Assembly (NCBI GenBank): GCA_964017185.1
Contig: OZ024875.1
Span: 27,227,456 to 27,291,455 of the forward strand
Direction: 5' to 3'
Source of the DNA: Rugalucina vietnamica
Taxonomy: Eukaryota > Mollusca > Bivalvia > Lucinida > Lucinidae
Length of the DNA stretch: 64,000 bases
Position numbers and translations under genes: made by a program. The notes beneath the pieces are model-generated. The model was given only the letters and a program-made list of their open reading frames with translations, made no database searches and was not told the DNA's origin. Every line of letters begins with the position of its first letter. Within the stretch, counting starts at the first letter, position 1. Below, one piece after another: positions 54,181 to 64,000 of this stretch.

Positions 54181-54312
54181 CTCACGATACAACATTTGTT
54201 ACAACATCAACTTAACACGGATTACCATAATCCCTGGTAAGTTATGGTAATCCGTGGTAAGTTGTTCCCAGAAAGGTATTTAAATTTAGGGCCTATTGTC
54301 GCTTCTTTAGTT

Positions 54313-54575
54313 CATCATAAATACATGTCCGTGAAATGCATACCCCCATGAACCCCACTTGTGTATAGCAAAACTGGGGTATGCAGGGGTATACCTATTT
54401 TTTTTTATTTTCGCTCCAAAACATAGATTGTGGGTACTCGTTAGAACTGCCTCGCCGGCCACAATCTTCATTTTGAGCAAACATTAGAAAAAACATCACA
54501 ATTTTTCAGCTGAAAAGTTTTCAATTTTTAAAGCTGAAATATCTCTGTTTATTGCATGGGCGAGTTTTCGTAAAG
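54313..54575 (+). mobile_element. Hairpin MITE family C, copy 2
   Basis: Same ends (ACATGTCCGTGAAATGCATA, ATTGCATGGGCGAGTTTTCG), but half of the central hairpin is deleted (CTGCCTCGCCGGCCAC). Confidence 0.65.
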
Positions 54576-54964
54576 TTATCTGCGTTGGTTGTTCCCAATC
54601 GAGTTGGATGTCTCTGAATAAACGGTGTGAAAATACTTACACTGAATGAATGAATGTGAAAGTTGTGCCAATCATTTTTTTCGCGGACACTGACATCTCT
54701 GGTGAGCTGGAACATCTTTCAAAACCCTCTCTATGTGTTGGCCACACCCTGCAACACATGTGAAACTAAAAGTTCAGATATAAATAAACTCAAACATATA
54801 TCAGCCGGCCACGTCAGCTGCACTCCGTTACACTTCGAGGCCTCGTTCTTCTCCCGTGACAGTGTGGAGAGGTATCACGGAACACCGACAGGAACATCCT
54901 TCTTATTTCAAACATATAGCTTGGTATATAAGAAATCATAAAGATGCTTATTAACCTATTTCGT

Positions 54965-55170
54965 TAGGGCGGGTGGTAAAAGTCCGCTTCGGGAGCGGTA
55001 AATGCAGAGAAATGGTTCCCGTGGTGCTCAGTATTACAAGAGTGCTTGCTTGGGGCGTCAATTCTGGTCTTCTGAGAGCCAGAAGTAACAGGATCGATTC
55101 CCCGAGTCGGATACACACTATGTCCGGCATACCATGTACTCTTTTGATGTTGTTTACTGTTGAAAAGGGC
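54965..55170 (+). repeat. Possible tRNA-like SINE fragment
   Basis: GGGGCGTCAATTCTGGTC and CAGGATCGATTCCCCGAG (B-box-like). Weak A box and no second copy in the window. Confidence 0.3.
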
Positions 55171-57042
55171 AGTTAACATGCGTTGAAAAATTCGGATACA
55201 CAATATCTTGTCCAAACCCCGGCCGTATACCATGTATACAGAGGAATTAATATAAGCAAGAAAGTTCAACAACACAAAAGAATCACCACGAGTGCCTTAC
55301 ATGTACAATCGCATCAAAAACCGGTGATAACAAGTTTGATGACTTAGTCTGCTAACCTGTGACTTTGTATGCTTAATCTACAAACTTGCGATTTAATTAA
55401 GCGTTGGTATGTAGCGTTTGTCAAGTACCGAGACTAACCGTGACTGACAAGACACAACGGCTGTTGTTCCTGTTGAAATACCCGATGGCAGTCAAAATCA
55501 ATGTCCCAATATAAAGTCCAGTGCCAAACGTAGATCTAGGTTTAATGCATTATGTATTATGTAAGGACTAGTGCTTGACACAAATCAAAATAACAAAATC
55601 ATGGCAGATTCATAAAGAAAATACGAAACTGTTAAAATAATATTTTCACAACTGTCAAACATTTTCAACTCGGGAAAAGTTTGCCCAACAGTCTTATTTT
55701 CGACAAAAATAAAGAGTCTTCTTGAAAATAATTTTAAGTGTCTACGAAGTGTGACGATTCATGTACAATTCCACAACACTTTCCCGGTGGAGGTTCAGCT
55801 TTCACTAAAGGGTTTCAGATTCAGACCAGTGATGGGAAACCACAAAAAAGTGCTGCATAGCCATAATCTGCCGCTTGCTGCCTACAAAACATACATGTAT
55901 CAAACCGTATCTCTACATGAACTACAACTACACCTGGTTACAGCAAGTAGAATAAATGTTGTAAAAGAATCATCAAATATTCCATAGCCTAGTTGTACTT
56001 TAAGTTAATTTTCAAGATAATTTAATGTATCACATTGGTATTATTGATACAAACGGAAACAAACCAGGAAGTACACGTAGGAATAAGCTTTTAAAAACTG
56101 CCACTCTTAAATAAGGTGCAAGTAGTGTTTCTTTGAGGCCTAAATTCAGTAAATTGCTGATAGGAACCTATGATCAGAAAGTAGCAAGATTAAGTTAGTC
56201 ATGAAATCTACAGATAATAGTATTGGCGAACCCTTAATCACCGCACATGATCACGCATGAGTAAAACAAAAATATCTTCTTACCCCTCCACGTCCATTTT
56301 CGACAGCTACCACATTCCACTTTGAAGCACATAGTTCTCTTTCTGTCTGAGTTTCTGTCTCTGGTTATTCAAATGTTCGCCTTGTTCTCACTGTGACACT
56401 GCACGTTTTCAGACCCACTGAATAGAAATCAAAGCAACAATCTATTTATATATTTGCCACGGCCTATAATCACAGAAGGTTCATTTTACTTTCATGCCGA
56501 GACTTGCAACCTTGTACATCAGATAGGATATTTGTGTAAAAGAGCTTTAATAAAACGTCAACCACAACTAAAGCACCGCAAGTGACAAACAGGTCACTTG
56601 TGAAACAGCTCATAATTAGTCCGATAACGGCATGAAGAAAAATGTAGGAAAACAAAATGTGCTCAGGTAGAAAAATAATAAAACGTAATAATCTAGACGG
56701 AATATTTCCATCGGTGTTCACGGTTAGACCACGGTCACGAAGTGTATCAGAGTGCAGGTTAGCCAGCTGATCTACTGTCTATCCAACATCTTCCATTCCA
56801 TCTCACTTTTCTGAAAGACCTCAAGAAATTACCATTTTGCATTCTAAAAGGCTTAAAAAATCCCACAATCATAGTGAAAATTGATTAACAAATAAACTTT
56901 TATGCCAGAAAACAATTTTGAATAGGAAATTTTCCATTGTAAATTTGGCAGCAAGGAAAAGTAACGATTTATTTTTCATTTAAAATGGACCAAACCAAAA
57001 CAAAATTGTATTGTATGGATAGCTGAGCGCCAAACTCTTAAA
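55171..57042. other. Intergenic, only repeat G copy 2 recognised
   Basis: Apart from repeat G at 56694-56774 (internally deleted) nothing is recognised. Small frames lack motifs. Confidence 0.35.
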
Positions 57043-57226
57043 ATCTCAAAACATAGATTGTGGGTACACGTTAGAACCGCCTCGCCGAGGCGGTTCTATC
57101 GAGTACCAACAATCTATGTTTTGGAGCAAAAATAAGAAAAATAGGTATACCCCTGCATACCCCAGTTTTTCTACATAAAAATGGGGTTTAAGGGGGTATA
57201 CGTTGCACGGACATGTTTTCCTGATG
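57043..57226 (-). mobile_element. Hairpin MITE family C, copy 3 (truncated)
   Basis: Holds the best central hairpin, GTTAGAACCGCCTCG facing CGAGGCGGTTCTA, and one terminus (GTTGCACGGACATGTTTTCC). The other end is missing. Confidence 0.65.
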
Positions 57227-58211
57227 TTTCCACAGGTTTGCTTAATTTTCAATTTTAATGTGTTTGGATTACCTCCCTTGCACATGCAAAATGCTTAATT
57301 AAAAATATTTTGGGGCATTATTATTTTATTAATGAACCAAAATGTTTGCGGCACTGTTTATGACTTATGGATTGAAAAACGATGACATGGTCATATTTTT
57401 CTTGTGGTGTTTCAGAAAAGTGAGATTTTGAAAAATGCTGTTTCTGGAAGATGGTGTACAGACAGTAGTAATAGTCATCATGTTCAGGACCATGTAAAAA
57501 CATTACACTTATCTCACAGGTCAGGCCCTTTTGACGCATTAAATGCAAAAGGAACAATCACGAAAAATCACACGTACACTGGCATATATAGATAATTTGA
57601 CACCCTCGCTTAAAATGTAAATTCAACGTACCTGTTTCACTGCAGTGTGTTTTAATTATTTGATTTCGATCTTATGAGACAGATCAAAGAAAAGTACGCC
57701 ATGTGTGATTAGTTATTCAACTGACTTTAAAGAATTTTAATTATTCTAATTGATAACGTTAGCCTTAGCGTGATTGCATGTCACAGTGTTCTTAGATACA
57801 GGCAGCACCGGGAGGCAGCATTAAATTAAATCCCAGCGCAAACGCCAGGTAGGAAATAAATAGACCGTCAATATTAGAAGTAATTAATGTTTACATCATT
57901 ACTAAATTATAAGAAAAAAAATCATCAGCTTTTTCCCAGTTATGTGGCTATCCAGCCAGCTTTATTCAAAGAAACCAAGAAAGAATGAGCAGATAAACAA
58001 AACACACACGTGCGGAAATATCACAGCAGAATGACCCTGGAACGGAGTAAAGAATGCACTGAAGCACCACCTGTCACAACTATTGACAGCCTTACCCAGT
58101 GTGTCTAGGTCAGGGGAAACAATCAATACATCTCAATAATTTCCCACGCACAGGAATTGTGTACGGTCGGTGAGATTTTTTCAGAGCAGCAGATTGTGGC
58201 ATACTATTATG
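57227..58211. other. Intergenic, nothing recognised
   Basis: No supported gene or repeat family. Confidence 0.35.
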
Positions 58212-58448
58212 TGAGCCGCATCATGAGAAAACCGGATTTTTGCCTAGGCGAAAACAAAAGCGCAGATCAGCTTCGCGGTAACCGCGAAGCTGATCAGCGC
58301 CTTTGTTTTCGCTACTCGGATAGTACAATTCCTCTTCTACTTAAATCCGAAATTTCAAGCTTCTAGCTCTTTTCTGAGCTTGTACAGGCCGGTTTGTGTC
58401 GGACCTGGTCGGAAACCCCGAAGACCGGTTTTCTCGCGTCGAGGCTCA
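58212..58448 (+). mobile_element. Hairpin MITE family M, copy 7
   Basis: TGAGCCGCATCATGAGAAAAC at the left and GTTTTCTCGCGTCGAGGCTCA at the right, with an intact hairpin (GCAGATCAGCTTCGC with a GGTAACC loop). One of the best preserved copies. Confidence 0.85.
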
Positions 58449-58598
58449 TGTAGTAGATTTTTAGCACAACCGGGAGCACACCATTGTGTACATGTGTCAC
58501 CATGGTCACATACTAATTATGAAGAAAGTCGAGCTCTAGACGTTGGTGGGTTCGAACGTCATTTCGTTTGAGGAGATTATCTCTCTCCCGTGTAAGAG

Positions 58599-58710
58599 TA
58601 GACGGAATATTTCCATCGGTATTCCGTCAGACCTCTCCATTGTTGAGTTTGTCACGAGAGAGGAGCGAGGTCAGGAAGTGTATCGGAGTGCAGGTTAGCC
58701 AGCTGATCTA
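58599..58710 (+). repeat. Dispersed repeat G, copy 3 (most complete)
   Basis: Runs from TAGACGGAATATTTCCATCG through GAGAGGAGCGAGGTCAGG to CAGCTGATCTAG without a break. It serves as the reference for the interrupted copy at 3436-3956. Confidence 0.6.
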
Positions 58711-59565
58711 GTGTAAGAGTATCTTGCTTAAAGTACGTACACCCTCACAGGCTGTGAAAAATTTACCCTATATTATTAATGTCATATGCTGTGACTGTAT
58801 TGCAAAATGATTGTTTACATTTGTGTAAAACCGTGTAGGTATAATGTAAAATAGGTGAAGTTTGATATTTTACTAAAGAAAGGGAAATATTCAAGTTTTC
58901 ACTATAAGGATCACTAAGTAAGTATAAAATAACGAAGCCTGGTAACCAGGTAACGTTCCTTCGGATGAAGTATGTGTGAGAGTGGCGACTCAACTTTCTA
59001 ATGACGCTTTCTACCATCTTGCTCGAGAAACTACTCTGGTGGTATAATCTGCGGGCCCCCGCCCATTGTTAGAAATAGATGGTCAAAGCCTGAAATAGCC
59101 CAGCTAGCCCGGCCAGCTAGCTAACCTCGCTCCCCTTCCGTGACAGGTGTGGATAGGGTTCATTACTACATGTAATCCGCCAGGAAAAGTGGCCATGACA
59201 TCCAGAATGTTGAGTAGAAATCTGAATCTGAATAGTTTACTGGTGACACGCCAAATGACATTATTTCACCAGGGGGTTCGGATGGGGGAGAAATTAGTCC
59301 CTTGAACGCACAAGTCCCTTGAACGCACAAGTCCTGGTCTAAATGTGGCAATGTCCCGATATGAACATAGCTGTTGACTGTCAGGACTGCCAAACGTTAA
59401 GCAACAAAGTAATAGTGAAGGGGAAGAGAGGGGGCTGTTTTTTTTTACGTTTGTGGTATGCCTTTTAAAACCACCAGCCTTATAATCAGGCTTCTCGGTC
59501 AGTCTTTCAGATGACCTCAGTAATAGCTGTTGGTAGATCGTTAACCCCCCGGATCAGCCAACATT

Positions 59566-59857
59566 TTTCATCAGAAAAAACACGTCCGTGAAATGAATAC
59601 CCTCTTAATAGTCTATAAACACCACTGTTATATAATAAGACTGGTGTATGCAGGGGTGTATACCTATTTTTCTTATTATTGGTCCAAAACATACAATATG
59701 GGAACTCCATGTACTCGTTAGAACCGCCTCACCGAGGCGGTTCTAACGTGTACCCACGATTATGTTTTGAGCAAAAATATTAAAATTATCAAAATTCTTT
59801 TGGTGAAATTTTCAGCTGAAAACATCTCTGTATATTGCATGGGCTTGTTTGCGTAAT
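59566..59857 (+). mobile_element. Hairpin MITE family C, copy 4
   Basis: Both ends present. The central GTTAGAACCGCCTCACC faces GAGGCGGTTCTAACGTG. It lies ~170 bp upstream of the first recognised raftlin-like exon. A SINE-tail relic precedes it (59490-59545). Confidence 0.7.
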
Positions 59858-60021
59858 GTTTTTTTTTTTTTTCACAAATAAACTACCAGTCGAAGCCGTA
59901 TTTTTTAACCCACATTGGTCTCAATTTCGAACTGAGCAGTTCTATGAGCACATCTATGCTTTTTTTATGAAATGTCATTTCTTTACTATTATAAGTTCTA
60001 TCATGCGTGCATATTTTTCAG

Positions 60022-60049
60022 GGATCTGTAGCACCGTCCTGATACAGGA
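60022..60049 (+). other. 5' UTR start of the raftlin-like coding exon
   Basis: ATATTTTTCAG at 60011-60021 is a good splice acceptor, so the exon with the ATG probably begins at 60022 and an untranslated exon lies upstream. It was not identified. Confidence 0.45.
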
Positions 60050-63000
60050 ATGGGAAGCTCCGGCAGCAAGAAATCGAAACCCGCAAGAGGTGGACATGCC
60101 CAGGGCGCAGTGGCTGCATACCCTCCGCAACCTCCGTATGCTGGAACGCCCGTTGAATATCAGTTTGTTGAGATCAGGGCCACCCTTGACATGCAATCTC
60201 ACCTGAGTTTTGTGCGACCCAATGTGTCACTACAGTCCACGCAGGTCGAAGAGCAATACCACAGACTAACCGCACTCTATGACCAAGGTTATAAAATGTT
60301 GTTATTCGTGTCGCTACCTGGTGGCCAAACATCTGGAGGTCTCGCGCAACTAGGCCATGCACAGATACACGCCAAGTTCCAGGGAATATTTCGCAAATTG
60401 TTCCATGAGGAGAGCGGACAAAGATGGCAATTACAGGTTACGAAATCCATCCTTATAAACCAGATGTTTTACCGGTGGGGCGGGCCACTAATGCTGGGTG
60501 GTTCGCAGTCCGGGAGTATGTCGGACAGCCAACATATTTTCCAAACTATTAATCAGATATCACAAAACTGTGGGCGGTTGGTCAGTGTTGAAATGGTTGG
60601 CCTGGCTGGTCAGGAGCTAGAAATGCAACAGAGTCTTGCGTACCGGCAACAATACTTCACCTATATGAGGACAGGACAGATGCCTGTTATTCGTACGTTA
60701 ATTTTGAAACTTCGATCATTTTATTTAGCATGCAGTGGTTATTTACCTTCATTACATTTGCAATTCAATGGCATTCTATATAATGAACATCCTTTGATAA
60801 CCTTTTCAAACATATAAAATCACCGAAGCTTAATTCTTTTTCTTCAGTTCTGTTTTATTTGAAAACAGTTTAAAAGCTAGTACTGACTCTCGTATAAAAA
60901 GTTAAAAACTTCATAACAGAAAAAGGCTTTTTATACTAGTAACTGACGAAAGTTACAACCAACTTCTTAAAATGCGCATGTATACAAGCAGGCAGATAAG
61001 AGTTTTCGATTGCCAATCGTTTGATGTGGAATGACTGCATTTCTTTTTAAACAGAAATATTAACCTATTCCAGAGGTTGGTGTTGATGTGTTCTATGAAA
61101 TCCCACTACACCCCTCCCCTAAAAAATACATGTACCAGATAATCAACTGCCCTGTTGATTCCCACTTTGAATTTTCGTTTCCCCATGGTAGATGGAATTC
61201 CGTTTGTGACTGGCAGGGAATCATGGGACAGTACCTGGGTAGGTGTTAGTTTCGTATGAGCTTTGGATAAATATTTGCAATGTTGTCGTATAAACTTGGT
61301 ATTTGGGGACTCATTGCGTGTGTTGGGGTTTCTACCAATGGTACCATTGGTTGGTAACATTTGTACCATGGTACCAATGGCATTACCATTTTTACCAGTT
61401 TGCACCAATTTCTTTACCAATAGTACCAGTGGTAATTGAATTGGTACAAATGGGAAAAAAATGTTACCAACCAATGGTACCATTGGAGAACCCCGAACAC
61501 ACACTATTACCCGTACACGAAACTTTGGCAAAGTACTGTATTCGTTCCTAAAACAGCAGTCACACAGTAGCGTATAACCCAAACGCGCGCCGGGCGTATG
61601 AAAAATCTCAAAACGCTGAAGATTTTGGACGTATAAACTTTAACTCGCTTTTGCAGTCACACATTAGCGCGTGACTGAGGCGTGTGCCGGACGTATAAAA
61701 AATTTCAAAGTTTTGGAGTACGTTTGTCGTACGTCCCAGACACGCTAGGCATGCGCTACAGACACGCTGTATGCGTTTCATGCGCGCTCCAAGCACGCTT
61801 GGAACACGTTACAGGCGCGTTCCACACTCGCCCAAACCAGCATCTGGTTAAAATCGAAACGCGCACGTAGCGTATACGACGTGCTTGAAACGTGTGCTCG
61901 GCGTGTGCTGGGCGTGTTCGAAACGTATTCAACGCGCCTGTAACGCGCGTGGAACGTACATGTAGCGTGTAGGTCACACGCCCGACACACGCCCAACTTT
62001 TAGAAAATTTTTAAGCATGCTTAAAATTTTATTTAGCCCAAACGCGCACGAAACGCGCGCGGACATTTAGCGACGCGCGCCGGACGTACACCAAGCGTAA
62101 CCAGCGCGCGCTTAACGCGCCTTGGACGTGTCTCCGACGTGCGTCTGGCGTATGTGGAAATTTGTATTTTTTCATCACGCCCGGCGCGCGTTTCACTTAT
62201 ACGCTAATGTGTGACTGCTGTTTTAGTTCTAATCAGCACACCTAGTAAGCGCACATCCGAGATCTTCGTTGGATGCTTAGTGTCAAATGGGAATGCAAAC
62301 AACTAAATCCAATATAATTTTATTAATGAAAATGACTTGTCATTACGAAAACACGCCCATGCAATATATATTTTTAAAGTTGTAAAAAATGAAAATTCTC
62401 AGTAGAAAATGTTTGATGTTTTTCTTATTTTTGTTCAAAACATAGATTGAGGGTACACGTTAGAACCGACTCGGCGAGGCGGTTCTAACGAGTACCCACA
62501 ATCTATGTTTTGGAGCATATCGAAATATCGACTGGGACAGAGACTGGCTTTGTTAAAAGTGTAGCTTAATGTTTTATTGTCCAGGTTCTGGTTGGAAACT
62601 GGTAGAAATCTTTGAAGACAACTCCGCTATGCAGATGATGAAAATGGGCGGGCTTTCTGCAAACACCGCGCTTACCAAGAATTGCCTCTGGATCTTTGAG
62701 AAACCTGAATCTCGCGCTAACGACAATACGCCCCGCTTTGAGGGCACCATGGTAGAACACTGGTTTAAAACATCCGTCGACGTTAAAGCGATGGGGTTTG
62801 GTGGCGCTGAAACCCGTGTGGACACAAACTGGGAGGGACTGATTACACATATGGGCCAGTATGGCTGGCAGGTTGTGAGGATCGTACAAACCCCGGATAC
62901 TCGAATAGAAGGGATGTTCCAGCCGACCATCTGGACCAAAAATTGGATTTTCTTTCAAAGACTGATAGCAGGGTCATACGGACAGAATGAACCACCTCCC

Positions 63001-63078
63001 CCATTCCCGCCCACTTCTAGCGGCAATCCTGCTGCCCCACCCGGGTACTCCGAGCTTTACCCGTCGGAAAAACATTAA
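60050..63078 (+). CDS. RFTN-like: Raftlin-family protein (2 coding exons)
   Basis: Exons 60050-60692 and 62585-63078 join through donor GTACGT and acceptor GTCCAG in phase 1, giving 378 aa. The N terminus MGSSGSKKSKP has Gly2, Ser6 and a basic cluster, a Src-type myristoylation signal. Raftlin proteins of vertebrates have MGC, with a palmitoylated Cys, instead. Residues ~36-80 (VEYQFVEI, LYDQGYKMLLFVSLP) match the first raftlin block (YEYRFLDF, LYQQGF). In exon 2, TMVEHWFKTSVDV, VDTNWEGLITHMGQYGWQVV and a TP turn match VVEQWTVLEGVEV and LNSLAAYGWQL of raftlin. The C terminus is Pro-rich (PPPPFPP, PPGYSELYP). Raftlins sit on the inner face of lipid-raft membranes and take part in receptor signalling and uptake. 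It is shorter than human raftlin-1, lacking the long middle and tail. Confidence 0.82.
61317..61503. mobile_element. Inverted-repeat element with CCAATGGTACCATTGG termini
   Basis: GTTGGGGTTTCTACCAATGG at the left faces CCATTGGAGAACCCCGAAC at the right. Each arm contains the 16-bp perfect palindrome CCAATGGTACCATTGG followed by TTGGTAACAT or its inverse. The middle holds more GGTACC/TACCA blocks. About 190 bp, in the raftlin-like intron. Confidence 0.65.
61555..62225. mobile_element. A-type ACGT-array element, uninterrupted copy
   Basis: Ends CTAAAACAGCAGTCACACA and the inverse TGTGTGACTGCTGTTTTAG, with TTC outside both as a possible 3-bp duplication. The body is a chain of ~10-11-bp units with ACGC/ACGT cores. 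A second, internal terminus-like motif (GCAGTCACACATTAGCGCG) lies at 61654. It corresponds piece by piece to the fragments 15349-15654, 16452-16710 and 22795-22872 (in inverse orientation), so it shows the state before the insertions there. Confidence 0.7.
62341..62520 (-). mobile_element. Hairpin MITE family C, copy 5 (truncated)
   Basis: Central hairpin CGTTAGAACCGACTCGG facing CGAGGCGGTTCTAACG, plus one end (ACGAAAACACGCCCATGCAA). It ends 65 bp before the acceptor of raftlin-like exon 2. Confidence 0.65.
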
Positions 63079-64000
63079 GATGGGATAATTCCGATTATCG
63101 GAAAAGATGGCGTGACGTCATCAGCCAGCATCCGGGTCACTCTCACGGGTACAAATCGGTAATGGCGGCTTTATTAAAAAGCAATATATGTGTATGGTTT
63201 ATTTGCACAAACTGAATGACCCAAAACGCCCAAATCTTTAAAAGTTTTGTTGTGTAATGAGGAAAGATTGTTTCCAGAATGCATATATTTTGAATTGGGA
63301 AGGAAAATATCTTGAATAGCGCAGTATTTCCGTGTTTATTTATTGTTAAATATTTTGATTTTTCGGCAAGAGCGGGCGGATTTGATCTCGAGTTATTTAA
63401 TATGCGCAAAATTTCAGGCACTTCAGTCTCAAATTACATTGAATTTTTATGACAATTTTACGCGTAGTATTTCTGCTGTCGTTTTGTAGCATCTGTTTTT
63501 GGAGGAGACATATTTAGGATTTTAAGTAACATACCGCACATGCTTGAATCTTTAAAACTCAAACAACTTCAACGGCACGGCTTTTGTACATTTCTATCTA
63601 TTATTCTATCAAATTATCATAATTACAAAATAAAATTGTGCAATATAAGCTGCCGTTAGATAAAAACAAATATAGAAAAATGTGAACTGAAAATAATAAG
63701 TGAATAAATTGGACAAAGTTAGCCAATTACATGTAACTCTTTCTCAGAAGCTCTTTCAGTTTTCCAAGTTTAAAACAAACCTTGCCAAAATAATTTTTCA
63801 GACAGATGATAGATAATTCTTTTTCAATGGTTCTAATATTAAGTTAAATTCATTTTAGTTAATTCAGCTTTGATTTCAACGTTTATTAACACTTTAAGAC
63901 ACATTTTCCCGCACAAATATGTGTATTAAGTCTGTGTATTTATTGACTCTGGACCCGTGAGTTCACAGGTAATGTTATCGATGACGTCATCGCCATCTTT
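63079..64000 (+). other. Raftlin-like 3' UTR and flank
   Basis: AT-rich. AATAAA at 63629-63634 is a candidate poly(A) signal, 550 bp after the stop. No other gene recognised to the end of the window. Confidence 0.4.

Noticed and set aside
1-64000. CRISPR array, LTR retroelement, Polinton or LINE reverse transcriptase
   Set aside because: No regularly spaced short repeats with unique spacers; no long terminal direct repeats around coding frames; no capsid, integrase or reverse transcriptase motifs seen in the long frames.

Overview
This is a eukaryotic window of a large, repeat-rich, intron-rich invertebrate genome. I read it as a mollusc, most likely a bivalve. The reasons are the tRNA-derived SINEs, the tandem-core Helitron-like elements, the many hairpin MITEs, and gene families (KLHL10-like, Stum/Spec3, MNNL-DSL-EGF, raftlin) with animal exon structure. 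No bacterial, viral or LTR gene content was seen. The species assignment is inference.

Four protein-coding genes can be assembled with consistent splice sites and phase. (1) A Stum/SPEC3-family membrane protein, + strand, 14752-24748, 4 coding exons, 213 aa. (2) A KLHL10-like BTB-BACK-Kelch protein, - strand, 33862-27964, 4 exons, 629 aa. (3) A large type I membrane protein, - strand, 46281-35513, 16 exons, 1242 aa. It has a signal peptide, two copies of a Notch-ligand-like N-terminal module (MNNL plus DSL-like), 15 EGF repeats, two copies of an unnamed domain, one membrane helix and a 28-residue tail. (4) A raftlin-like protein with a Src-like myristoylation N terminus, + strand, 60050-63078, 2 coding exons, 378 aa. 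The four do not form an operon-like group; each looks like an independent transcription unit.

The rest is mostly mobile DNA. 0-9 kb: two tandem-core elements built like non-autonomous Helentrons (284-1000 and 4545-6077) and a 2.4 kb terminal-repeat element (6146-8545). 10-23 kb: a nest of elements made largely of degenerate ~11-bp ACGT-centred units. One copy carries a tandem array with ten perfect DR1 nuclear-receptor half-site pairs. The other sits in the first Stum intron and holds several successive insertions, including a long palindrome that carries what looks like a promoter plus first coding exon in both orientations. 24-35 kb: SINEs, hairpin MITEs, a 1.3 kb foldback and a TTAA-flanked element, in and around the KLHL10-like gene. 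46-60 kb: a PIF/Harbinger-like element, a 2 kb terminal-repeat element split by a Tc1/mariner-like one, two clustered hairpin-MITE families and simple repeats. 60-64 kb: the raftlin-like gene, whose only coding intron holds three hairpin or inverted-repeat elements, among them an uninterrupted copy of the element that is shattered at 15-23 kb.

Exon calls rest on reading frame, phase and GT/AG sites read by eye. Family names rest on recognised motifs. No database search was possible.
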